A stretch of DNA of 64,000 bases, taken from positions 186,001 through 250,000 of the forward strand of contig JPHH03000035.1 of NCBI GenBank assembly GCA_000750105.3, written 5' to 3'. Below are positions 23,647 through 33,766 of this stretch, one piece after another. A model generated the notes under the pieces. That model was not told the DNA's origin. It ran no database searches and saw nothing but the letters and a program-made list of their open reading frames with translations. The stretch is from Tolypocladium sp. Sup5 PDA-1 (taxonomy: Eukaryota > Ascomycota > Sordariomycetes > Hypocreales > Ophiocordycipitaceae). Position 1 is the stretch's first letter, and every line of letters starts with the position of its first letter. The translations under genes and the position numbers were made by a program.

Positions 23647-26600
23647 TCATATCCGACCGCCCTCGACCACCTCGCGTTCCAGGATCTCGACGTGTCCAGA
23701 CTCGGCCGTTCGCCGTCTCTCCATCACCCATCGCGTCTCTCCACTCTCTTCTTCCTTCAGGTAGGATACGCTATCTGCCGAGCTCTTGTGTCGATGATGT
23801 CCCTTCCCCGAACGCCGTGACGGCATGCTCGTATGGCAGCCTTCTAGGCCTCGCGCCAGGTCCGCCGAGCTTCTGCCGGATACGGCTGACAGCGGAGTCT
23901 CGTTCGCCTCCGTTGATGTCGTTGCTGCCTGCGTATGCTGTCGCTCCGAGGTGGCGAGAGACGGAGGCACGATGCTCAAGTCGGACAACAAGACAGGCTG
24001 CTCCAACGACGACCCCGGAACGGATGGACAGGGAGGTGCAAATGTCGGACAAGCCATCGTCAATGTAGGGCTGCCTGAAGTGCTGGCACCCTCCGAGTCA
24101 CGGCTCACCGTCGAAAAGGTCGAGTTTTTGCGCCCGTGGCCGCTGCTTGGGCCGGGGGCCGGGCCTGCAAAGTTGGAGCTCCAAGGCGAGCTGGGCATCT
24201 CTCCCCGGTCAGACATTGGGGAGCCGTCCCTACTCGAGGCCAAGCTCGCCTGAGAGCCGCCCCAGGCCCTGGGCCGCAGTCGCAGAAGCGCCGATAGCGT
24301 CATTTGCTCGTCCCCGCGGTCCGCCATCATGGCGAGCTGGGCAAGTCCAGGGCTTTGTATGATTGGCGTTGACGAGCTCAGCGGCGGGAAGCCCAGGCTC
24401 ATGAGGGAGTTGCGGTTCGAGTACTCGGACCGCTCGGTAATCGGCGTCAGGTTGGGCTCCCTCGAGACCATCCGGCCGCTCGTGCTGCGATCCAGGCTAC
24501 CTGCCCCCTTTGGGCCAAACACTCCCCCATTCACAAACTCAAAGTCGGATAGGCTCGACGACGTCGAGTTGTGCGAGCCGTGATTCTGGGCCATCGGTGC
24601 AGAGTAGAATCCAAACTCCTGGCCGTACCATCCATCCGAATCGTTGGCCAAAGCGCTTGCGTTTGCTTCGGCAATAATGGCATCGTCATCCAAGTCTAGA
24701 TCATCCATGTCAACATAACCCGTCCCGAAATCGTCATAGGGTTCATCCTCATAGGTTTCTGAAGGGGAGTCATCCAAGCGGCCCTGCGGTTCTTCGTCTC
24801 GAGATGGCGATGAGCTCCGTTGAAACTTGCCTGTCGCAGCAGCTTTGTGAGCCGCAGCAGCAAGCGCCGCTTGGTAGGCCGCAACCGAATCTTGCTCGAC
24901 GTCGGCGACCTGAGGTGCCGCAGCACCATCGCTCCCCAGAGGCTCCTCCGCTGCGGCATGGTGCACGCCCTCTCCGTTCTTCTGACCATCTGCACTCAGG
25001 GATGTGTGTGCAGTCGACCGAGAAGTACCAGACTGTGCAGAGAAGCGCGACGTCATGTCCGACTCCCGCTTTACCACCGGGCCCTCGTTTGCAGCACGTC
25101 GCTGCGACTGGGCTTGGGCAAAGGCTCCAGGGACCGGCCGTCCAAATTGGTCCGTATCGTTATTGTCAAATATTGATTCGTCGAAAGGCACCCCATCGAA
25201 TTCCGGCTCGGCGGCGAGATCTTCGGCAAACTCGCCTTCCAGGCCCACCATTCCGTCGTCAAAATACAACTCGTCTTGCCTAACAGGCTCGGGAACCTCG
25301 GCAGAGTCCGAAACGCACTGTTCTTGAATCCCCAGCCCGGATACTTGGCCATTGAGCGTGCGGTCCAAGAACGAAGGTTGCGCATCGGGTGATAGGGGAA
25401 AGGTTGCGAGGCTTGGGGTGTCCTTGGTCATGGCAAATCCAATGACTTTGCCGTCAGGGTCTCTCGGTGTAATCATCATGCCCGCGCTACGTGGACTTGC
25501 CAGCGACGAGGCTGGGTTAGAGCGCTGGAAAACGAAGCCAGCAAAATTCTCCTGGTCGTTGTCAGGGTCGAGCTCATCCCCCGGGGCCTCATCCTCCAGG
25601 GACTCTTCTTCCAGGGCCTCATCCTCGTCCTCAAAGTCTGCGTTGACACCGGGTATCTTCTCCTCCAATCCATCATCATCCATCATGGCGTCGTAGTCAA
25701 AGGCATCCTCATCAAAGTCATCGAACCTAGAGTCCCTGGGGTCGTCGATGCCTGTCGTTTGTTTTTCCAGCTCGCGTTGGCGGTGCCTCTCTTCAAGCAA
25801 CTTTTCTTGTTTGGCTGCCCCGACCATGTCGAAGCTGAATCTGGACGATGTGCTCTTCATATGCTTGGGCAGGGCCGAAATCTCAGACAAAGAAATGGTT
25901 CTCGAGCGGGTGGTCCGTTGGGACGGAGCGGCCTTTGGCAGTTCTCGTACATCGTTCCGGACCGTCTGAGGAGGTTTTGAGAAAGATGGGCGCGACGACG
26001 GGATGAGATCGTCCTTGGGCGGCACTGGCGGCGCTGGCTTACCATCAAGCGGGGGCGACGGTTGCTTGACAGAGGAGCTTTTCGTCTTCTGTGAAGAAGT
26101 GCTGGGCGAGTGGTTGATGAGCTGCGACGGCGTGCTGCGCGATGCCGAGTGTGCCGAGCCAGAGGTATTGCTCAAGTTGCGCGGTTGGTGACTACCGAGT
26201 CCCACGTTGCCCTTGTTCTCCCCAGGCTTGTCTTGGTCTGCGGCTACTAAATCGGTGTGGGAGTTGGGGCGGACAGGCGCGAGGCCATGTCCAAGTATGT
26301 TCTGTTTGCGTCTAGGTGCGCTGAAGTCGTGCACGCGAGTGCCTCTGATGCGCGGGTCGTACACGGGCTCTTCTTCGCGGCCGGTCAACGGAAGAGGGCG
26401 TAGGTCCGGGGCGTTCTGGTTGTTCTTCCGCCTCATCAACAAAGTCGACATGGGGTTCTTTAGAAACGGCAGTCCCTTCTTGCCCCTTTGCGGCTCCGTG
26501 CTGACGGAGCTGGACGGCATAAGCGGCGCATCGTTGGGCAGTCGCGTTCCCGTAGGCCTCCGGCCCAGAGCCGTGCCAGCCGAATTCTGTAGTTCTGTCG

Positions 26601-27108
26601 GCGTGCTAAACGACGTCAAGGGCTTGGTGTAGGTCCTTGGGGGTCCTTCTGTTGAGATTGTAGTCGGCTTTGGACGCTGGCGCCAGGCTTGGTCGTCGAG
26701 GGGCCCAGCGATCAGGTCGCCCGACTCGGATCGAGTCCCGGCCTGTTGTGCCTCGACGCCACGGCGATAGTTTTGCAGTGCGACACCGCCGATGAAGCCC
26801 GAGTCGCCATTGTAGGGGGAGCGGAGCGCATGCTGTGGACGCGTGTCCGGCGGAGACGAGGCGTCTATATCTCTCGGCCGATCGTGTCGAAGGTCGGCAT
26901 CGGCCGATGTCACCCGTGTAATCGGCGGCAGCATCGGCGGCAAGGCGGAGGAGCTGGGCGACGGCGGGCGCGCGTCGGACGGCGACGCGGCGTCGGGTGC
27001 CAGGGGCGAGTCATGGCTGCTGAGAGGCGAGAGGCTTGGTTGCTGGTCAGGCGTTGGGGATGCGGGACTCGATGGGCCGCGCCGGTGGAAGCGCAAGTGA
27101 GATAGCAT
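23647..27108 (-). CDS. Large disordered conserved fungal protein
   Basis: Single-exon frame of 1,153 residues from the ATG at 27108 (MLSHLRFHRRGPSSP). Most of it is Ser/Pro-rich and disordered. Motifs that look conserved: PMSTLLMRRKNNQ (near residue 215), followed by PVYDPRIRGTRVHDFSAPRR, then ISLSEISALPKHMKSTSSRF and RFSFDMVGAAKQEKLLEERHRQRE (around 400-440). An acidic tract (FDDFDEDAFDYDAMMDDDG) follows. The C-terminus ends in RWVMERRRTAESGHVEILER before the final EVVEGGRI. I recognise this as a protein type shared among filamentous ascomycetes, but I know no function and see no catalytic domain. The acidic patches and short basic motifs fit a scaffold or regulator; that is inference. Confidence 0.8.
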   Translation of the reverse strand: MLSHLRFHRRGPSSPASPTPDQQPSLSPLSSHDSPLAPDAASPSDARPPSPSSSALPPMLPPITRVTSADADLRHDRPRDIDASSPPDTRPQHALRSPYNGDSGFIGGVALQNYRRGVEAQQAGTRSESGDLIAGPLDDQAWRQRPKPTTISTEGPPRTYTKPLTSFSTPTELQNSAGTALGRRPTGTRLPNDAPLMPSSSVSTEPQRGKKGLPFLKNPMSTLLMRRKNNQNAPDLRPLPLTGREEEPVYDPRIRGTRVHDFSAPRRKQNILGHGLAPVRPNSHTDLVAADQDKPGENKGNVGLGSHQPRNLSNTSGSAHSASRSTPSQLINHSPSTSSQKTKSSSVKQPSPPLDGKPAPPVPPKDDLIPSSRPSFSKPPQTVRNDVRELPKAAPSQRTTRSRTISLSEISALPKHMKSTSSRFSFDMVGAAKQEKLLEERHRQRELEKQTTGIDDPRDSRFDDFDEDAFDYDAMMDDDGLEEKIPGVNADFEDEDEALEEESLEDEAPGDELDPDNDQENFAGFVFQRSNPASSLASPRSAGMMITPRDPDGKVIGFAMTKDTPSLATFPLSPDAQPSFLDRTLNGQVSGLGIQEQCVSDSAEVPEPVRQDELYFDDGMVGLEGEFAEDLAAEPEFDGVPFDESIFDNNDTDQFGRPVPGAFAQAQSQRRAANEGPVVKRESDMTSRFSAQSGTSRSTAHTSLSADGQKNGEGVHHAAAEEPLGSDGAAAPQVADVEQDSVAAYQAALAAAAHKAAATGKFQRSSSPSRDEEPQGRLDDSPSETYEDEPYDDFGTGYVDMDDLDLDDDAIIAEANASALANDSDGWYGQEFGFYSAPMAQNHGSHNSTSSSLSDFEFVNGGVFGPKGAGSLDRSTSGRMVSREPNLTPITERSEYSNRNSLMSLGFPPLSSSTPIIQSPGLAQLAMMADRGDEQMTLSALLRLRPRAWGGSQASLASSRDGSPMSDRGEMPSSPWSSNFAGPAPGPSSGHGRKNSTFSTVSRDSEGASTSGSPTLTMACPTFAPPCPSVPGSSLEQPVLLSDLSIVPPSLATSERQHTQAATTSTEANETPLSAVSGRSSADLARGLEGCHTSMPSRRSGKGHHRHKSSADSVSYLKEEESGETRWVMERRRTAESGHVEILEREVVEGGRI

Positions 27109-28403
27109 GCTGGCGCTGATTTCGGGGGCCGTTCAGCAGAACAAGGCTTTCAATGGGCCGACTCGAGGGAGTGTCGAGGTAGAAAGGCGATTCGAGAGCC
27201 GATGGTGCATGGGTGGCGGCAATATCATGCCCCCATCGTCGATGATGGCGACCTAGTGGTGAGGGGCACCGCCGGGGATGCGATTGCGCGTAGGCAGAGA
27301 GGCGAGATGCGAGATGCCGACGGGGTCGTCGCTGCGCAAGGCTCTGGGGTTGAAAAGTTGAAGTTGGACGACCTATTCCAGGGTATGGATGGCAGGGCAG
27401 TGCATGAGGTGTTGTTAGCGCTCTTGCCGTATGTAAGCTGAGCCGATGTTTAATATGGGATGACACATTTCGCGGTACGGACCACGAAGTAGGGCATCAA
27501 TCAATCTGTAATTCACGTGCATTGTTAGCCACTGTCAACAAACAAATTTCCATTTTGAAGGGCTGCCACCCGTCTTTATCCTCACCCATGGTAAAACGGC
27601 CACTAATACTGAAGAGTCGTTGGTACGAAACCGTTTGCGCCATCAGGTTCACGATTGAGTTGCCGGATGCGGATCCATATCCCGGTCCCCGCATCCTCCG
27701 AGGGTAGATGGAGTCAACCCTGTTGTTCTGGGTCGAGCGGCTGCTGCGATACCCAAGTCGTATCCAAGAACTTCTGTTATACGCATGAATAGTCTCGTTT
27801 GGGCCTTATTGACAGCCAGATCTACACTGCGAGAACGTGTCGTGTCGTGCACAGCTCTAGGGTAGGTGCGTGAGTACATTGTACGTCGCGGTAAGATATC
27901 ATAAAGTGACCGGGCATGTAGTCCGTAGTACTGGATACTCAAGGTACCTTAAGCTATTAGTCCGTTGTCGAAGCGATATCGTTCATGCCTCTGAGAAATA
28001 CGACCCTAATACAGCGTGCCGTCAACCCTCGACGGCACGTACAGCGTCATGATAGCCACCCGCCAAGGACGGATGAACCAACGCGTATCCTAGAAGCAAG
28101 ATACGTTTTAATAATGATTCCTAGCTAGTACTTGAAGCGTTATTCAAGTAGTTTCCAGACATGTGCGCCTGCTCCGGCCCAAATAATTCCAACCTGGCCG
28201 TCTCCCAAACCAAGGGTAGACAGACGCCCGCCTCTAGAACGCCAGTCGCCCTCCCGGATACCGATGCAGTTCCCCTAAAACATGGTATACCCAGAGATAT
28301 ATACAGTCGTGTATGCCCAATCCAACTATCGTTATTATTCGGCTCGGCGCGGCTCCTCTCCGCCACCAGCCTCTCTCGGCCGACTCCAGTCGCCTGGCCG
28401 CCC
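27109..28403. other. Intergenic region
   Basis: About 1.3 kb. 27109-27460 is promoter-proximal to the large gene; 27470-28160 is AT-richer and contains copies of the dispersed motif (27474-27490 and 27919-27950). The end is 3' flank of the SGNH-like gene. No gene was seen. Confidence 0.55.
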
Positions 28404-29975
28404 CTACCGGGAAATGAACAGGTCCTTGGAAATCTGCTCCGCCGTCAACTGGGTGAGGACGTCGATGGCTCGCTGGCCGACGGTGAAGGCATCATGGAAC
28501 AGGTGGTCATCGGGACTGGAGCAGCCTTCGTCGCCCGGCCCGGGCTCGACCCCGACCACGCCGACTGTACTCGCCATGCACGGGGTCCATACGTCGACAA
28601 AGCGCATCGTGGCATTGATGGACAGCGTCCCCCGCCCTTCGCCGTCTCTCAGGCCAGACCGCTGCATTTCCTCCTCCGTCATGGCATCAAGGATGGCCCC
28701 TGCCGAGTTCGCCTGCACCCCGGCTCGTCGTGGATAAGGAGCGTACACGACGGCGTCGTCCTTGTCATCCTCTCCTTTCTGACCCCTCTGCGGTCGCAGA
28801 GCGGCTGGCAGGTACTCGAGAATGGACCCCGTGCGTGGGACCTCGATGGTCTCCTTTATCCCCTCTTCCTCAATGCCCTCGGGCCTGGCCCTTCGCTTGG
28901 CCTTCCAGCTCTCCAGCTCTTCCTTGATCTTTGAGTTCCACCGCTTGGTCAGGAAATCTGCGTTGCGCATCTGCTCCGCCTTGGAGTGCGGCGCCGGTGC
29001 CGCAGGCCGTTTGTGCCAGCCGGGCGTAAGGGTAATGTCGAACAGCTCCGGTATCACTACTCGGAAGCTCTCCAGCTCGCGTTCGTCGATTCTGTCCGCG
29101 GCATTCGGGTCCGCAAGCCTGTCGATTTCTTCTTTGGTGGCGTTGGACCAGAAGTCGGAAAAGGCAACCGACGCCGGGTTAAGCGACTTGCGATAGAGAA
29201 GCTCGATCTGGGAGAACATGTGCGAGGCCAGGGAGCCAACGAGGTCTTCCCCCGACTTGCGCGGCAGAGCGGCCAGGTTCCAGATGTCCCAGGTGCCAAA
29301 GGTGAAGACCCAGAGGGTGTGCCGGGTGGCGATGGCGGGAGGGGGGAGGGCAAGAAACTGTTGGATCTGGGCCTCCAAGTCTGGCGTCTGCACCGGAACG
29401 GGATATTGCTCCAAGACGAAGCCATAGTCGGAGGCAGGCGATTTGGACAAGTCGGTCGTGTTCATCTGCTGCTCGAGCACGTGGAGCTCGTTGCCGTACA
29501 GGCCGTTGGATGTCAGGCCGGGCCTGGAGCCGCCATTGGGAACAAAGGAGAGGAGTGAAGAGCACTTGAGCTTCAAGGGGATGAGTACATGGTCTCCAAC
29601 AAAGGCGGTGTGGTTGCTTACCTCTCTGCAGAGCTGCTCAGTCCACGTCGTCCTCGCGCCAGCGGAATCGACGGAACTGCCAACCAGATCTTGCGAGCCG
29701 AAAACGACAATCCTCAAGGCACCCTCCTGCGGCATCTTCGCGCTTGTCCAGCTCAGGATGTCGCGATAGCCGTCGCCAAAGCGCGAAGGGGCCAGGCGGA
29801 CGAGGAGCACAATGGCGACGAGGCAGCCCGTGATCTGCAGCAGGAATCGAGGTCCGCCTCGCCAGATGCGGTGCGTGAAGAAGACGAGGAGAGCCTTGAG
29901 GCGGAGGCTCCAGGGCGACGGCCCATCGCGTGGCTTGGCTTCGGCGGGCTCAGAAGCCCAGAGCATGCCGACCAT
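28404..29975 (-). CDS. Membrane-anchored SGNH-hydrolase-like protein
   Basis: Two exons on the minus strand, 29975-29622 and 29570-28404, giving 506 residues. The first ATG is at 29975 (MVGMLWASEP). A single hydrophobic segment near residues 44-62 (FLLQITGCLVAIVLLVRLA) predicts a type II membrane anchor. Soon after comes RIVVFGSQDLVGSS, where SGNH hydrolases carry their GDS nucleophile block. Near the C-terminus, SSPDDHLFHDAFTVGQRA resembles the DxxH block. The canonical Gly-Asp-Ser is altered to Gly-Ser-Gln-Asp, so activity is uncertain. The intron has a gtaagc donor. Splicing to either of two in-frame acceptors gives LCRELKCSSLLSF or LCRECSSLLSF, and the 57 intervening bases also translate without a stop, so retention is possible. 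Substrate is unknown, perhaps an acyl or acetyl ester in the secretory pathway. Confidence 0.65.
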   Translation of the reverse strand: MVGMLWASEPAEAKPRDGPSPWSLRLKALLVFFTHRIWRGGPRFLLQITGCLVAIVLLVRLAPSRFGDGYRDILSWTSAKMPQEGALRIVVFGSQDLVGSSVDSAGARTTWTEQLCREVSNHTAFVGDHVLIPLKLKCSSLLSFVPNGGSRPGLTSNGLYGNELHVLEQQMNTTDLSKSPASDYGFVLEQYPVPVQTPDLEAQIQQFLALPPPAIATRHTLWVFTFGTWDIWNLAALPRKSGEDLVGSLASHMFSQIELLYRKSLNPASVAFSDFWSNATKEEIDRLADPNAADRIDERELESFRVVIPELFDITLTPGWHKRPAAPAPHSKAEQMRNADFLTKRWNSKIKEELESWKAKRRARPEGIEEEGIKETIEVPRTGSILEYLPAALRPQRGQKGEDDKDDAVVYAPYPRRAGVQANSAGAILDAMTEEEMQRSGLRDGEGRGTLSINATMRFVDVWTPCMASTVGVVGVEPGPGDEGCSSPDDHLFHDAFTVGQRAIDVLTQLTAEQISKDLFISR

Positions 29976-31244
29976 GGCGGTGCGGGTGCTGGTGCAGACG
30001 GCAGGATGGCGCGTCCGGGGTAGACGGAAGAGATGCAGCCTCAATAGCCCAGCATCTACGCGGTCTGTCAGCCGGCGGTGGCAGGCGTGGCGGTTCCTGC
30101 GCTGGCTCGTGGAAGTTGACGATGACGAGTCGGCCGATGGCGAGGTGATGTCGTTAAGCCGTGATGTCGTGATGGTCGCTATAGGCTATCCTGTGGTGTC
30201 TGATGAAGGATAGAGGACGGGAGGGAGAGCAAGCAAAGGAGCGACAGCAGCCAAGATTCGCGAAGCAGAGGGCGCAAGGTAGGGGGTTACTAGGAGCGAG
30301 GAGCGAGGAGGGAGGAAGTTGTTGCGATGGGATGCGAAACCAGGAGCGGGGAGCGGAGCCGGGGGTTGAAGATGGCTTGCGTCGCCTCTGTTTGGGCCCC
30401 ACTGCGCCACCGAGAGCAACGTACGCAGCACAAACCTACGAGTACGAATACAGTACATAACAGGTAACGCTTGGGTTCAGATTCCAGTGGCACACGAATC
30501 GCGCATCCACGATCCAGTGCTGCCCTGCTGTGGTGCAACCAACGACTGCTGATGCTGTACCTGCATCAATGACGAGCAGTTGCTGCCCCAGGAGCCTGGA
30601 CGCTCTCTGCTACGTCACGGCATCATCACGATGCTCGAGGACCGACTGACCGACTCAACCCACCGAGGCGTTGGGTGCCTGTCGCCGAGAGACAACCTAC
30701 GGCGCCTCCGGACCTCCAGGCGCAAAAATACGAGGCCATCGGCGCTGCGGCCCCTGGAGATCCATGGCATCTCACTGCCTCTGCGTCTTGGCAGCAGTCG
30801 TGGCGTCGCTTTCGGCTCCCCTTCTGGAAAGGAGGCACGCGACCACGAAATTGTCACCGGTGATGCCAAGATGCCACTACGAGGTACAACAACAGGCTAA
30901 ATTAGTGGCGCGTTTTTCATTGACAACTCTACGGATACATAGTCCGTAGTCCGTAGTCCGTAGTCCGTATGCCAGTATACGGACTACGAATAATAATCCC
31001 TTTCCTCCTCAAGTGGTGAGCACTTGCGACGACGGCTCCCATTGTCTGAATCGATGCCCATCTCGTGAAATGGCCTGGGTGCGACGCCTCTACAGGGTCT
31101 ATCCAGAAGTGTTCTGACTTCCCCATCCTCTCATGTGAAATACAAAAGAGTTTCTTTCCTCTCTCCCTCCTCACCCGAGCATGAAATGAAAAGGAATTCC
31201 CGCTTCCCCCTCCCCCTCCAGGCGAGATACAAAGGAGTTCCTGC
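29976..31244. other. Intergenic region
   Basis: About 1.3 kb: promoter of the SGNH-like gene, then DNA with a 7-bp tandem repeat and hairpin at 30941-30986. 31080-31244 is CT-rich and AT-richer, belonging to the 3' flank of the unrecognised gene. No gene was seen. Confidence 0.55.
30941..30986. repeat. (AGTCCGT)4 array running into a 10-bp-stem hairpin
   Basis: Four perfect 7-bp units occupy 30941-30968. The last unit forms half of an exact inverted repeat, tagtccgtat at 30961-30970 and atacggacta at 30977-30986, with the 6-nt loop gccagt. Confidence 0.95.
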
Positions 31245-32348
31245 TCACCCCCAATCAAAGAACCTGCGATTTCGGTCCGCAACGTTTTCCAGCTTGGCCT
31301 CAACCTCGGCGATTTTATCGTATCGCGGATTCTTGGCCTCATTCAACGTTTCAAGCCGCTTTTCCAGGGCGGCTTCCACGTTTTGCCCTTTCTGATGGGC
31401 ACCCCGTAAGACCTTGAAGATCGAGTCTCCGACCTTACGGATCTGCGACGTTGACAGAGTAGTCCTGGTCGGTACGGGGCGCTGGGCATGTCTGACGTGG
31501 AGGTGTATTGCCGCCCTTTGACCAATTTGTGGCAGGAGCTCGCGAATGCCAGCCTGGCGGCCACTGTGGGGTGGCCTCTAGGCATGGGGGGATATCGGTA
31601 TCCGTATCAACGTTCCCAAATGCCAGATCATCAGCGCCAAATCGAGCTTGATTGAGTATCTCGCGGAATGGGTTCACATCCGCAGCTTGCATCTGGATCC
31701 CCGACCAGTGGATCAACTCCTTGTCCATTGGCTCGTGCGGCTTAGGTCGACGTATAGCCATTGAGACCGTGATCTGCAGAAAAGGGGAGGCGTTTTCGAA
31801 TGCGGCTCGCACAGACTGGCCGATAGCAAGCGTAGACTCTTGATGTAGCTCGGCCTCATCAAAGAATGTCTGGTTTGTGATTAGACCAGCGTCCTTGGCC
31901 TCTACCGCGAAGGAAATTCGGAGGATCTCATCTGCGATAGCAGGGATTTGCTCAGCAGACGTGAGATCATAACGCTCCACTAACGCAGCAAAGTCATCGA
32001 AGACCTGATCGTGGTCTTTGGGCGACCGACCACTACCGAGGTCAGAGACATCAGTGTTCTGGTCAGGGAACAGCTTCGCAAGCCGCTTCGCGTCAGATGT
32101 CTTGATAACTTCGACTTGTGCGATATCGAGGAAATCCGCCAAGTAGAGATCGGCCGAGATGACAGTCGGACCCTTGTGACCATCGCGGATCCAGGTGCGG
32201 AAGCTGATGCTAGGGCTGATAAATGGCCCGTAGTCGCATCGGGCTTCAGTCACAAGGCCGCCGGTATGTTGCCCTCTGTGTATCGCCCCAGGCTCGCTTC
32301 TGCTGGAGCCTCTTCGTTTGGTTCTGGTTGCGTTGTAGTTTGGACCAT
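31245..32348 (-). CDS. Unrecognised protein, three-exon model or double-frameshift pseudogene
   Basis: Model on the minus strand: exons 32348-32254, 32209-31612 and 31553-31245, giving 333 residues from MVQTTTQPEPNEEAP to a stop after RRFFDWG. Exon 2 contains RTWIRDGHKGPTVISADLYL and IHWSGIQMQAADVNPFREIL. Exon 3 has IRELLPQIGQRAAIHLHV and a charged helical tail, GQNVEAALEKRLETLNEAK. All three pieces read as real protein in three different phases, so either two introns or two frameshifts separate them. The putative introns are 44 nt (gtgact...ctag) and 58 nt (gttgat...ccag), with poor donors and at the short limit for fungi. I recognise no domain. Surroundings (low GC, minisatellite upstream, no conserved neighbour) suggest an accessory gene. 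Confidence 0.45.
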
Positions 32349-32688
32349 GAACCTGACGTCCGCCTTGATTGGCTGAGGGCGGCATCGTGACGATTTATGT
32401 GAAGCGTCATGGATGAGTACAGCCTGGCCGAGTGGCAATATCAACCCTTGTTCCGTCTACAAGGTCAAAGTCAGCAGATGCTCGAGGTCTCAGGGGGTGA
32501 TTGAACCATACATGTGGCGTTGCAGGTAACAAGAGGCATATGAAGTAGCCATGACTGAGAAGGTTGATTGTGTACAATGTTGATGGAAGAAGGAAAAGGA
32601 AAAAAAGTGTGCCTCGGGGGATGAAGCGACCTTATAATATACTCAGAGAGGGACAGTGAATCCCGCCTCGAGCTGTGCGGTGTGGGGG

Positions 32689-32835
32689 CAGTGACTCCGC
32701 GAACGAGCGTGGCCAGTGATTCAGTGAATGCGAATGTGGCTTGGCGTCATTCAGTGAATGCGAAAGGGGTTTGGCCAGTGACGTAGTGAATCTGAATGTG
32801 GCTCGGCAAGTTGGTTCAGTGACTGTAACTTGGCC
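32689..32835. repeat. Degenerate ~30-bp tandem repeat, about five units
   Basis: Units begin with CAGTGA or a variant and end in TGGC, enclosing elements such as TTCAGTGAATGCGAATGTGG. Five units of 25-32 bp can be laid end to end. They are diverged from one another, so the array is old. It lies about 340 bp upstream of the unrecognised gene. Confidence 0.8.
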
Positions 32836-33725
32836 ATAAAACTCGACCAGGACCTACGGGCTACGCCGGTACTCTTGGGCTACGGCAGCAATCCTCAGAG
32901 ACGGCAGCAGTTCTCAGAGCCTAGCAAAAATAACTAGAATACAGCGCCTCTTCGCAGTTCCCAGTATCGTGGCATTCAAGCAGCAAACGGCCATATCATT
33001 TTAGTAGAACAGCCACGTAACTACGTTCTAGACACTGTACCAACGCGACCAGAGGTAAACTAGGTCCCTTATCTTCAGGTAGATACATGGAAAAAGAAGG
33101 GGGTTGCGATAATAGCCCCTTACGGAGTGTTGCCCCTTGATCTCAAGGGCAATACGCGGTCTGCAGGGTCAGGACTCAACTTTAGGGCTAGGACAACAAG
33201 TGGTCTTTTCGACAGTGGACAGGACTGCCTTGAAACATGGTCTGTCTGCCAGGGCTGCACTTGCGAGTTTATCAGTGGCGTCTAGTTGCTGTTTTCGATC
33301 TTCATCCGCCATCTTTGCATTCTTCGCTGAGGGAGGTGACGCAGGGCGAATGTCGCTCCGTGTTGCTTATAATACCAGCATGACTTACAGCCACACGCTA
33401 TTGCCGCAGCTGCTCGAGCTTCAGGTAGTCTTGATTTATTCAAATCACTCACCGTCTGGTTCTATTCTTTTCCCTGTGGATGCTCGTGTTTGTACAAATA
33501 GTTGGGTTCGCTTGTCGATAACAACAGGCTTCGCGGGGCGTGACGTTGCCGAACCCACCCCCGACCATTTCAGGATCGAGTGGAAATACAATGCAACAAG
33601 CTACAAGAGCAATCGAGGCAAGGTATTCTCCGTTATCCCACGAGGCGATGGCATGCAGTTGCTGAAGATGCAACCCCACCACGGCGATGACGCACAGCGC
33701 TGCAGGTGGCCCCGCACAAGCTGGG

Positions 33726-33766
33726 GTGCATCGATGTCGATGCACATACTTCGTACGGGCCCGTAC
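33726..33766. repeat. Two adjacent perfect palindromes
   Basis: GTGCATCGA-TG-TCGATGCAC at 33726-33745 (9-bp arms, 2-nt spacer), and 7 bp later GTACGGGCCCGTAC at 33753-33766 (14-bp perfect palindrome), joined by acatacttc. They lie about 475 bp upstream of the APP1 start codon. Confidence 0.9.
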
